Assembly (NCBI RefSeq): GCF_016808335.1
Contig: NC_053141.1
Location: forward strand, 30,061,249 to 30,125,248
DNA length: 64,000 bases
Direction of reading: 5' to 3'
Source of the DNA: Panicum virgatum
Taxonomy: Eukaryota; Streptophyta; Magnoliopsida; Poales; Poaceae
Positions 1 through 9,584 of the stretch are shown in pieces. Made by a program: the position numbers and the translations under genes. Each line of letters begins with the position of its first letter. The first letter of the stretch is position 1. The notes under the pieces are model-generated. The model saw nothing but the letters and a program-made list of their open reading frames with translations, did no database searches and had not been told where the DNA came from.

Positions 1-1460
1 CCTCGCTATTGACACCTACGTCTAGCAATTTCTGCACCTCACCCTGTGCTACTTTCTTCCTCTCTTCGGACATTGACCTCTGCCCCTACTTTATCGATTT
101 TGCCTTTGGGTTGACTGTAAGCGTATGCTCAATGACTTCTCGACTGACTCCTCGCAGGTCGGACGAAGACCATGCGAAGACGTCTTGATTGTTCCTCAGA
201 AACTGTATGAGTCTTACCTGTTCATGCTCCTCGAGCTCCTTGCCGATGATCACCAGACGATCAGGCACATCTTCGCATAATGGTACCTTCTTTGTATGTT
301 CTGCTGGTGAGACCCCTTCGTTTTTATGGTCTCTTCGCATGTCTTCGGCAACAAATGTTCTTGTGTCCTCTCCGGTAGCCTCAATGGTATGCACAGTTTT
401 GTTGGTGCTATACGCGTTATCTTCGCACCTGCGCGCTTCTTCTTGATTGCCGTAGACGGTCACGACTCCCCCTGCCGAAGGTATCTTCATGCATAGATAC
501 GGCTGATGGATTACAGCTGCAAACTTCACCAGGATGTTGTGGCCGAAGATGGCATTGTATGGATAGTTGATGTCCACTACATCAAAGGTTATTGCTTCGG
601 TTCTTTGCTTGACCCCTTCGCCGAATGTGACATTGAGCTCTATCTTGCCGAGGGCCTCGATTCTCTTGCCTCCGAAGCCAATGAGAGGGTATTGCGATTT
701 TTTCAGAGCTTGCTCTGTGAACCCCATCTTGACGAAGCACTGCCATACCAGAATGTCTGCGGAGCTGCCATTGTCGACCAATATCCTTCTGACGTCATTC
801 CCAGCGAAGTGTACTGAATTCTTGCCAATGTTGGCTCTGATGACAAGGGAATCATTGTGAGGGTAGTGTTGTAGCCGAAGATCCGCCTGTGTGAAGGTTA
901 TTGGGACATGCGACCATGGAGTTCGGAAACATTTGCCTTCGCTCACATGAGAGACAGTTCTGAAGTATTCTTTGCGTTGCCTCTTCGTCTCATGAACCGG
1001 TTCATTGGATCCTCCAGAGATGGCGTTGATGATGTTAACCATGCTGCCGGAGGGTCCGTCACCTACTCTTTCCGGTATCTGTCCTGGCTCGAGCTTCGGT
1101 GGTGGGGGTAAAGGCGTGGAGCTCCTTGACCATGTGTTGGCGTACTGCGGAGCGGGTAGCATCGGCATCGACTGGTGCGAAGGTGGTGGCATGGATTGTT
1201 GCGAAGGCAATGACATTGGAGGTGTGTATGACGGGTTGTAGTTGTAAACTGGGTATGATACTGGCCAATTTGGTGTTGGGGTCCAGGTGGTTTGTGGAAG
1301 AGGAACTAGATGCGGTGGTTGCGAAGTGTAATTTACTGGTTTTGATGATTGTGCATTTTTACGTTCGAGCTCTGCCTTCGTTTCAATTGCGATTGGGCAT
1401 TCCTTGGTCCAATGACCTTGGTCCTTCCCATGGAAATATCAAAATGGTGTTTTTTTCCCT
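1..1460 (-). pseudogene. T1: Ty3/Gypsy (Tat-like) protease and start of reverse transcriptase, decayed, cut by the window edge
   Basis: The minus-strand reading frame 1216-86 contains a retroviral-type aspartic protease with the signature V-D-N-G-S-S-A-D-I-L near residue 148; DNG in place of DTG/DSG is seen in plant Tat-type elements. After it come the F-G-H/N-I-L segment of the second protease half, a linker, and a pre-RT stretch ending at a TAG at 86-88. The frame then continues (EVQKLLDVGV type RT N-terminus) to base 1. Upstream, 1380-1460 retains a knuckle remnant of the form GHWTKEC, so gag joins protease through a frameshift near 1440-1460. The polyprotein would cut Gag-Pol and reverse-transcribe the element, but this copy cannot. 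RT, RNase H and integrase must lie beyond the window. Lineage is inferred from motifs only. Confidence 0.8.
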
Positions 1461-2876
1461 TCAGTCCCCCTTTCCTCTTCGGCCTTTCTGGTAGCGGTCT
1501 CCGCGATTATATCTGTCTTCGCGGTTGGATCTGTCATCATGGCTGGGCCTGTCTTCGCGGCTAGATCTATCTTCGCGGCTAGATCTGTCTTCGCAGCTAG
1601 ATCTGTCTTCGCGGTGATCTCTGCCGCCCTTGTTCTTGTGGTGCCTGGTTTCACGTGACTCCTCAGAGACGCTATTGACAGTTTTTTGCTTCGACTGGTC
1701 AGAATGCCATGGCTTCTGGTGCGACCTCTCGCTATTCCTTGACTTCCTCTTCTCATTCATTTCTTCGAGCTTTTGCCTCTTCGCACGGTCTGATATGCAA
1801 GATTCTTGCATTATCTCGAACAATTTGGTAACTGTCTTCGGCCTTCGTCGGGTTAAGTACTCCCCACATGGGCTGAGGCTGATCCCATTGACTACTGAGT
1901 CGATAATGCTCTGGTTAGTGACGTCTGGCCCTCTTGCGCGAAGCTTTATCAAGCTCTGAAGGTACTCCTGTAAAGTCATGCTTCCTTGTTTCAAGTTATG
2001 GAAGTCGCAGGATGTGACTTCGTCGGGCCTGACGGCTCGAAAACTTGAGTGCAACTGGGAACGAAGCTGGTTCCATGATAGAATGCTTCCTGGGGGTATG
2101 TTTGCATACCATCGCTGAGCTAGTCCTCGTAGCGTGAGGACAAGTGCCTTCGCCTTGCACACTGTGCCTCCTCCGGCTACCTCTATGGTGGCTTCGTATT
2201 TCAGGAGAAACTCTTCGGGGTCAGACTCACCATCAAACTGAGGCAGTACTGCTGGGTTGAGGCGATGAGGCCATTGTATCTCTTCCAACTCTTCAGACAA
2301 TGGCGTTCTTCGCGGGTGGCCTCTTCGATAATACCCTTCCTCCTCTGGCTCAGACTGGTCAGAGATCTCTTTGACTGGTATAGTCCTTGTTCGGACCCTT
2401 GCGTTTCTTAGTGGGTTTGTTGCGACCTTGCCCTTCGGCAGTGGCTACGGTGCCTGCATTTTTTTGAGCATCAGTCGTTGTGCTCTGATCTCTTGTAACG
2501 CCTTGCAGCGAAGATCTTCTTCTTGCAGCTTGTTGTACTGCTCTTGCCTTTCTGCTTCAGTCAACATTATTTCCTTCCCCTTTGCCCTCGTGATGATTTG
2601 AGGATCCGTAGATTCTTCCTGAAGAGCTTGTAACTTGGCTCTTCGCGCCTCTTCGAGGCGAGCATCAACCCTTCGCATTGCAGCGATGTCTTTGGCAGAG
2701 ATGCCAAGGTCCAGCAGATCGACTTCGTGTTGACCTTCTGTGATGTCTTCGACGGTGATGTCTTCGTTGCCGGTTGCGGGCTCTTGTCCGGGGGTGACTT
2801 CGTCTTGCGGAGTTGTCATTGTTGTTGTCGTGTCTGTCGAAGTGGTAGTAGCATCTCCCTTCTTCTTTGCCGCCAT
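1461..2876 (-). pseudogene. T1: Ty3/Gypsy gag with in-frame stop
   Basis: One minus-strand frame runs from an ATG at 2876 (MAAKKKGDATTT) through an acidic, Thr-rich N-terminus and a charged helical stretch (arginine/glutamate-rich, about residues 75-140). A single TAG at 2447-2445 interrupts it, and it then continues into a retrotransposon gag domain (WPHRLNPAVLPQFDGE, later AQRWYANIP and LKQGSMTLQEYL). It ends in an arginine/aspartate-rich repeat tail (DRSS/SREDRSS units, about 1500-1620). Gag would form the virus-like particle. The nearest ATG upstream (2978) adds 34 residues not typical of gag; I prefer 2876. A degenerate TGGTGCGC at 2980-2973 on the minus strand could be this element's primer-binding site. 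Confidence 0.78.
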
Positions 2877-2982
2877 GTGGTGTGGCGTGGTGTGTCGAAC
2901 CGACGGGTGGGCGGCAAACTGTTGGTGGAGAGTGCTTCTAGAATGGACGAACACTACCACAGTGAAGAAAAAGCGCACCAGT

Positions 2983-4143
2983 CGAAGTGAACAACTCTAA
3001 GCCAGAAACGAGGCTTTTCACAGTAAATTGGATTCTCTCTCTGTATTCAATGTGTCCCATCAATGTACAAGGGTCGGGTATTTCAGAGCACGAAGATTTG
3101 TCGAACCCCGTTGGTATGTCCGGCATGAACCCTTAGCCACCACGGCTACAAGAACACCCTAAGTGACCTATCTTAAGAATAGATCTAAGAACAAGTGCAC
3201 CAAAGAAAGAACGAAATCAACAAGAGGTACTCCCAAGCGTCAACGCAGGAGATACTTGATCGCTAAATAGATCGGATGACATGAAGACATTATTCACATA
3301 ATAGATTCGTTTGGATCGTCACCACCGAGTACATACCATCGACGACTCCAACTAGCTCATGAACTCCACCATGACACAACCACGCAGGGAGGCCATGGCA
3401 GCTAGGGGCGGCCTAAGCCATCTCCTAGACAACTTCGAAGACTTGCGGCGGCCGTCGTCTTCCTCAGGTCTTGGCCCAAGGTTTTCGTCGAGTTCTGGGT
3501 GGATGGATACCCCGAGTTGAATAAGATGCGAGCTATTTCTGAGCCGAGGAAGCCACCGGTCGAAGGGGAGGCCGAACCGCCTCAGAAATGGGCTAGGCCG
3601 GCCGGCTCATGGGCCTAGGCAGGCCGACCTACCCTCTTTCGGTCCCGCCTCGGTCTCATCTTTCGCGTGTAGACTCCTCGCATCTTCTAGAGTTTATGTC
3701 CTTCACGATTGCACCCCTTTGGACGTCGTTATCTTGGAGATATCTTCGAGGAAAGGATAGGATAGGGATTCCTTCCTTAAATCTTCATTTGCTTTGCTTA
3801 ATCCCGAAGTATCTTGATCTCATCTTCGTGGGCTTGGTCCTTTGGGCTCTCTTGGAGGATGGATGTGCATGAATGGGCTTCGAATCAACATGGGCTTTGG
3901 TCCTTCCTTTGGGCTTTAGCCTTCGTCTTTCTCCGTGTTAGCGCTCGATCACGGGCCATGTCATTTCATGCTCCAAAATAGGCCAAAAACCTGCAAAAAT
4001 GAAGTTCCTCCAAAATATATGTGCAAATGTGAAAATGATCAATAATTAGGCCGGGGTTAGGACGGTTAGTGATTTTGATATTAAATTCATGCCATTATTA
4101 AGGATAAACAAGGGATAAAATGGGTACTTAAGGAGCGCCAACA
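2983..4143 (-). mobile_element. A0: LTR of an Athila-like element, minus strand (left boundary not resolved)
   Basis: Read on the minus strand, base 4143 starts TGTTGGCGCTCCTTAAGTAC, the same beginning as the two other Athila LTRs in this window (TGTTGACGGTGCTTAAGTGC at 11056 and TGTTGACGATCCTTAAGTG at 52065). A purine tract lies directly outside it. The interior is non-coding. The other end should be followed by T1 sequence, but I cannot place the junction between roughly 2983 and 3200; part of this interval may be T1's own LTR. No protein signal is seen in it. Confidence 0.6.
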
Positions 4144-4155
4144 TTCCCCCCATGC
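4144..4155 (-). other. A0 polypurine tract
   Basis: On the minus strand GCATGGGGGGAA immediately precedes the LTR start at 4143. A purine run next to TG of an LTR is the plus-strand primer of reverse transcription. A GACGAACAAGG motif lies about 14 bases further upstream, matching the GACGAGCAAAGG found at the same place in A1. Confidence 0.65.
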
Positions 4156-5010
4156 TTAAACCTTGTTCGTCCTCGAGTAAGTCCAGGTGCTTTGCTTATA
4201 AAGGAATCAGCGTTGCCCCTCAATGTCCTTTCTACACTTAGTCATACATAACAAGACATATTGCTCTCTCAAGTATTTAGCATTTAAGTTCATGTTGTGA
4301 CCGGCTACTTTTTCATTATGGAAGATAGACTAGCAATTAAAGAACAAGCCACAATAACAAATAAATGCAATGCTCTCAAACTTAAGCGAACTTCAAACCT
4401 TTACCTTGTTTCATCATGAAGAGTTTTCAAAAGAATGCATATCAAACATAAGTGAGGTTCTCTTGCAAAAGATCATAGAAACACTCATCTCATCAAGTCG
4501 CTCAAGCCTACATTAGATTGTCTTCAACCTATTCTACTCATATATAAAAGTGGAAGGCTTATGTGGAGCTTGGTAGGTAAAAACAATCCTAGCAAAACAT
4601 TATACTTGAAATATTATCAAACTAAGAGAGAGATCTAATGGAATTACCGAGACTAGTCAAAAAGGCCATTGGAAAATAATGTTGGAGAGGGAGAAAGATA
4701 AAACACACACATTTAGATAGGTGGACATGTGCAAGTGTCAAATGGATGATCCCGAGATAGAAATAAAGTTCTCGTTATCGAATTGCACATGGTTGGAAGA
4801 TTTGAGTATGAAATAGTTCTTCAAAGTAACTTGGAAAATTAATGAAGCCAAAAAGAACTAAGGAGCATTTTATTCTTCTCTTTTTTTTTCTTTTTTTTTC
4901 TTTTTTTTCTCCTTTTTTTTCTTTTTTCTATTTTTCTCTTTCTTTCTTTTTTTCTTTCTTTTTGCTCCTTAGAACTTTTGATAACATAGAATACTTACCC
5001 AGCCATCCCC
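4156..5010 (-). mobile_element. A0: 3' internal non-coding region with long pyrimidine/purine tract
   Basis: No open frame with recognisable protein is present. The stretch is AT-rich and precedes A0's polypurine tract on the minus strand. From 4873 to 4963 the plus strand is entirely C/T apart from one A at 4930, so the minus strand carries a ~90-nt A/G tract, as F does at 36230-36335 and 54650-54762. I take this as internal sequence of a non-autonomous Athila-like element whose 5' part is missing. Confidence 0.5.
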
Positions 5011-5013
5011 CAT

Positions 5014-5107
5014 TTCTAGTGTTTGCACTAAGGACCGCCAACAGGCATTTCTGGCGCTGTCGCTAAGGATTAACCATTCCTAGTGATTGCGCTAAGAAAT
5101 GTCAACA
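5014..5107 (+). mobile_element. A1: truncated end of 5' LTR, with a partial duplication of the LTR-end/PBS junction
   Basis: The sequence just before the primer-binding site ends ...TCAACA at 5107, as expected for an LTR beginning TGTTG. The 5014-5069 block (TTCTAGTGTTTGC..CCAACAGGCATTTCTGGCGC) is a diverged copy of 5076-5133 (TTCCTAGTGATTGC..TCAACAAGCATTTCTGGCAC), so LTR end plus PBS is present twice in tandem. The rest of the 5' LTR is missing. Confidence 0.6.
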
Positions 5108-5115
5108 AGCATTTC

Positions 5116-5133
5116 TGGCACCGTTGTCGGGGA
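5116..5133 (+). other. A1 primer-binding site, tRNA-Asp type
   Basis: TGGCACCGTTGTCGGGGA differs at two bases from TGGCGCCGTTGCCGGGGA, the complement of the 3' end of plant tRNA-Asp and a usual primer for Athila elements. It starts 9 bases after the LTR end. A second, more decayed copy lies at 5052-5069. Confidence 0.8.
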
Positions 5134-5265
5134 CGGCATGTGAATAAAGATATTGTGATGATATTAACTTAGACCTTGTACTCAGGATATAGTCTTTACT
5201 CTTTCAGGCTAATGTCACTTTATGTCTTCTTTTATTTTTGATTTGAAAGAAGACAGGGGTAGTGT

Positions 5266-7455
5266 ATGACCGATTTCTCCCTGCCGGAAAACTACACAGA
5301 CAATCTAGAGAGGCTCATGAGAAGGGCATGACCTCGCATCGTTCCTCCTCTCGCTATCCTCCCGGCACAGGAACCCATTTCGGAAGCACCACTCGTTCTT
5401 GGGGCTATGGCTGAAAAGACTCTCCGCGAGTTCTCCATCCCCTCCACCGACAATGTGGCCACTGGCCCCAACATCAATGTCGGGGACGTGAACTTCGAGC
5501 TCAAATCAAGCCTCATCAACATGGTGCAGGCTAGCCCATTCTGTGGCAAGCCGAATGAGGACGCAAATGCACATTTGCAGAACTTTCTGGAGCTCTGCGA
5601 CACTGTAGTCATACGGGGTGTCGCTGCCGACGTTGTCAAGCTTCGTCTGTTCCCCTTTTCCCTGCTGGGGAAGGTGAAACAATGGTTTTACAAGGAAAAA
5701 GACATCGACACCTGGGCCAAATGCTCCAAGGCATTCCTCGCAAAATTCTTCCCGCTGGGCAAAACAAATGACCTGCGTGGAAGAATATCAAGTTTCCAGC
5801 AGACGGGGATGGAATCCATCCCAGAAGCTTGGGAGAGATTGCAGGAATATATCCTGGCCTATCCTCACCACGGCATGGATGAGTGGCTCGCCCTGCAAAG
5901 CTTCTACAATGGGCTCACAATGACATCTCGAGCCAATATTGATGCTGCTACTGGAGGAGCCTTCCTCGACTTGACTATCGCCAAAGCCAAAGAATTGGTC
6001 GAGAAGAAGGTCTCCAATCAAGGGTGGAGCGATGAACGACTCCAACCCCATACAAAAGGCATGCATACCATCAAGGAGACAGATATGATTGCCATGAAGC
6101 TGGACCTCCTAATCAAGAAGATGGAGGAAATGAGCAAGCAACTGATCCATGCACCCGTTTACGCCATGGGTTCGCACTACACGTGCGAAGTCTGTGGCAA
6201 TGATGGACATTCGGGGAGCGATTGCCCCGAAACCCGTGAAGACTGTGCCTACCTTAACAACAACAACAACGGGTACCGTCCACCACAAGGAGGCCAGGGG
6301 TGGAACCAGCCACGTCCACCTTTTCAGGGAGGTAATACTTATAATCCTTCTTTTAATTCGAATTTCAATTCAAACCAACCTCCCTTAAGAGAACTTGTTC
6401 TTGGCCAAGTTAAAATCAATGAAAATATAAATAAAATGCATTTGGCCAATGACAAATCCCTGGAAAGTTTAAATGTCAAGCTTGAAACTTTGTCTTCAAC
6501 TCTTAAAAACCAGTTAAGTTTCAATAAAATGATCGAAACCTAGCTTGCACAAATTGTTGCTTCGTTACCTGCTGTTGAGAGCGGGAAGATCCCGGGGCAA
6601 CCCGAGTCTCCCGTTGAAAATATCAGCATGGTGTCTACCGGATGGGGTAACTCGTCCCGGAGGCCACCACGCAATAACCATGCAAGTAGGTACTATCCCC
6701 CAAGGAACGACGTCTGGGATGACATGGTGGCAGCTGTGCAAGAGGATCCAGGGGTCCCCATGATCAGCTGCTCGATCTACATCAAACACTTCGAGCGATG
6801 CCTTTGCGATCTGGGGGCAAGCATAAATATAATGCCCAAGGTAATATACGAAGAACTTGATTATCCTGCTCTTTCCCCAACAACCATGCTCGTACAGCTT
6901 GCAGATTCAACCATTCGGTATCCCGAAGGGATAGCCGAACACATTTTCATACGAGTACGAGACTCCTTTGTCCTTGCCGACTTTGTGGTAATGGATATGG
7001 AGGACGACCTTGGAGTCGACCTCGTACTTGGGCGACCTTTTCTAAGGTCCGCCAAGGCAAGGATCGATGTTGGAAAGGGAGAAATCCGTTTCCGTATCGG
7101 AAGGGAGGATATGTTTTTCAGGTTTAAGAAAAGGGAAGAGCAGCGCTTCATGATCCAACAAGATAGTGAAGGCAAGCACTCTGGGGTGCACCAGAACCCC
7201 AGCCAGAACAACGACCCTCCGCCCCTAAAAGAAAGAAGAAGGAAAAGAAGGTGTGGCGGAAGGTCGAGAGTTCGGCCTCGTCCAGTTCTCCAGGACAAGC
7301 CGACGAATGGTAAGAACGATGGAGAAAAGTCGTGCACGTCAGACTTTAAACGACGCGCCCTTGCCAAAGGTAAATTGGTATTTATCTCATATTTGTTTTT
7401 CTGCCTTTTCAAATTTTCTTTGCACCGCATTTGTTTTTCCCCACTGCATATTTGA
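5266..7455 (+). pseudogene. A1: Athila gag-protease, one frame with two stops
   Basis: A single frame runs from ATG 5266 (MTDFSLPENYTDNLERL) to a TAA at 7453-7455, broken by TGA at 5329 and TAG at 6541; the second open section is the 378-residue ORF from 5407. Gag core: LREFSIPSTDN and LINMVQASPFCG, then WFYKEKDIDTWAKCSKAFLAKFFP and a CX2CX4HX4C zinc knuckle near 6182-6223. Protease follows at about 6760-7090 with L-C-D-L-G-A-S-I-N-I-M-P (DLGAS active site of Athila) and VDLVLGRPFL. The C-terminal tail is basic and ends with a splice-donor-like AAAG/GTAAAT near 7371. Gag would package the element RNA and protease would mature it. No RT, RNase H or integrase follows, so the copy depends on another element. 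Both stops are what C-to-T change of CGA and CAG would give. Confidence 0.88.
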
Positions 7456-8045
7456 AAATTTTCAAAAGTGTTTTCTGCATGCTGGAATTTTTCTAGCACC
7501 TTTCCCTTTTCACAAAAACACCAAAAATATTTTCTGAGTTTTAAAAATCCTTTGGGAAAAATAATTTGGACATCTTTTTGAGCAAACTTTTGGCTGTGCA
7601 CCATATTTTTGAAGTTTATAACCGTTGAGGAAGCAATAGGCCAAAGGGGGGCGCCTGGGGGCCCACCCTGGGACCGGCCGACCCCACAGGTTGGTCGACC
7701 TAGGGCCAATGGCTCCTGGGCCCCACCTTTTCCAATGGCTACCTGACCGTTGTGCCTGGCTTCTTCTCGGGTGTACTCGCCCAGTTTCCTTCAAATAGAG
7801 GCTGAGAGAGGGGTGATGAGCTCTCATGCTCACTCTCTCCACTCTCACTCCCTCTCACATTCTTGCTCGGGTTTCCTTTGGATTTTGGCTCAAGTTTAAT
7901 TGCAAGAACACACACTCTCTCTCTCTCATTTCTTTGCTGCAAGATTGATCACATATTTGGAAGAACAACTTTCAGGTAAGAGTTTCATTTTCATTTCACT
8001 AACGTAAACCAAAGCATGTTGTTCTCGTTCATTCTTGTTGCAAGC
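7456..8045 (+). other. A1: non-coding spacer between protease and ATHILA ORF, with promoter-like and donor-like signals
   Basis: There is no protein signal. The spacer replaces the whole pol gene. It holds a G/C-rich segment (7640-7730), a TATA-like TCAAATAGAG at 7791-7800, a CT-rich leader (7820-7930) and a donor-like CAG/GTAAGAG with GT at 7976, followed 69 nt later by an AG at 8043-8044 just before the next ATG. These could form a separate promoter and leader intron for the downstream ORF. That is inference from motifs. Confidence 0.4.
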
Positions 8046-9566
8046 ATGAGAGGTGCAGGGTGGAAAATCTCCGGAGCTCTCAAGAGGATGACGAGGTTGG
8101 GCTCGACCCGTTCACAGGGCGAGTCAAGCTCTCATCATTCCCCTGAACCTGCACCAACACCGACCACGATGGACTATGAATAAGATGAACAAGAAGAACA
8201 GTTTGAGGAGCAAGCTACAGACCCGCAAGCCGAGGACATGGAGATAGATGAAGATGATGCACCGTACCTCGACTTGCGAGACGACCGCGATCGTCAAGCC
8301 TACGCCATGATCAAGAATCGAAGCTTTGGTCATACCAGAGCCTTTGATCCAGACCTTCTCGAAAAAACAGGTTTGGATGTTGACTTCGCTCGTGTTTGGC
8401 ATGTGGTTGGATGGGATGGTTTTGTGCCCGTTGAGGAGAATGGTTCTCGTCTCCTCACCATCTAGTTTCTTTGCACTCTTCGGGAGGTGGACAATGGTGT
8501 TTCTTTCCGACTTTTTGGAGTTGAATGCTATTTTAATTGGAGAAATTTCAGTCACCTCCTTGGTTTTAGCGCGCGCTTGCCAGTTTCCCTTGCAAAAGCT
8601 TGCCGCGGTTTTGATCGACATGAGTTTTGGGGTTTGATTTCGGGTCAAGTTGTTCATGGCAAATTTGCACCTCGGTGCACTGACATTCAAAATCTGACTC
8701 TTCGTTTGATGCACAAGTGGGTGGCTATCACTCTCTTTCCAAGAGATGATCCATGACCAGTGCGGAACGATGAGTTGATGATATTATACGCCATGGTCAA
8801 CAAAATCCGAATCTCCCCCGCACAAGCAATGGTTAAGCAATGGCTCACAAATTTTCGGATGGCGGGTTCTATTGAATGCACTTCTTTGGTTACCCGCATT
8901 GCATCAAATATGGAAATCTTAGATGTGAACCCCATTCCCTTCATTGATGAGCCCCGTGTTATGATCGATGAGGCGTACTTGGTTCAAGGCCACACACTCA
9001 AGAAAGGCCCGGATGACTCCTTGATTTTCTTTTCGCTGGGTTATGCAAATGAAATTCCGTTGTCAAACGCGGGATATCACTTGTATAACTGCCGTTCGCT
9101 AACCATCCCTCTTGTTCCACAAGAGGAGAGCTGCAAGCATAGTGTTTCTAGTCTTCCTAGCAGGGTTACAAGAAGCAGGGCCAGAAGGGAGGAATTCATG
9201 CAGCAGCAACCTCAGCCTCAACCACAGCAATATGAGGCTGGAGGTTCATCATGGCAGAGTGCCAGCTCCACCGAGTGGGCACGGCAGGCCTCAGGGCACC
9301 GGTCCACCAGTTCCAGCTCCAGTGGTCCCCCACGATGTACAGCTTCGTCAAGAGGCTTCGCCACTCTGACTTGGCAGATGGGCGAGCTGAATGTGCGCAC
9401 CACCAACATCGACGAGTCGCTGGGCTAGCACATCGAGTCAACTCAGAACTGGCAGCGATACACAGGCGAGAGGATCCGCAACCTGGAGCAGCAACAGCAG
9501 CAATCCCAGGAGGAGTGGAGGGCCTACTACCGTTGGGCTGGGTTCAATCCTAACCAACAGCAGTGA
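8046..9566 (+). pseudogene. A1: ATHILA ORF (PF03078-type) protein, four in-frame stops
   Basis: One 506-codon frame from ATG 8046 (MRGAGWKISGALKRM) to TGA 9564-9566 carries stops at 8181 (TAA), 8463 (TAG), 8754 (TGA) and 9426 (TAG). The protein has an acidic start and a conserved core (DRQAYAMIKNRSFGHTR, then LFGVECYFNWRNFSHLLG and FWGLISGQ). After that come SLGYANEIPLSNAGY and a Gln-rich, Arg/Ser-rich tail ending FNPNQQQ. I recognise it as the ATHILA ORF family of Athila retrotransposons; its biochemical role is not established and I assign none. It normally accompanies a full gag-pol, but here pol is absent. All four stops fit C-to-T change (CAA, CAG, CGA, CAG). Confidence 0.78.
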
Positions 9567-9572
9567 GCCTGA

Positions 9573-9584
9573 AGCTTGGGGGAG
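9573..9584 (+). other. A1: internal exact copy of its own polypurine tract
   Basis: AGCTTGGGGGAG lies 6 bases after the ATHILA ORF stop and is identical over all 12 bases to the polypurine tract at 11043-11054. Element F has the same arrangement with a different tract sequence. Confidence 0.7.

Noticed and set aside
1500..1620. Short tandem repeat CTTCGCGGCTAGATCTGTCTTCG-like as a satellite
   Set aside because: It encodes the in-frame DRSSREDRSS repeats of T1 gag and is explained as coding repeat.
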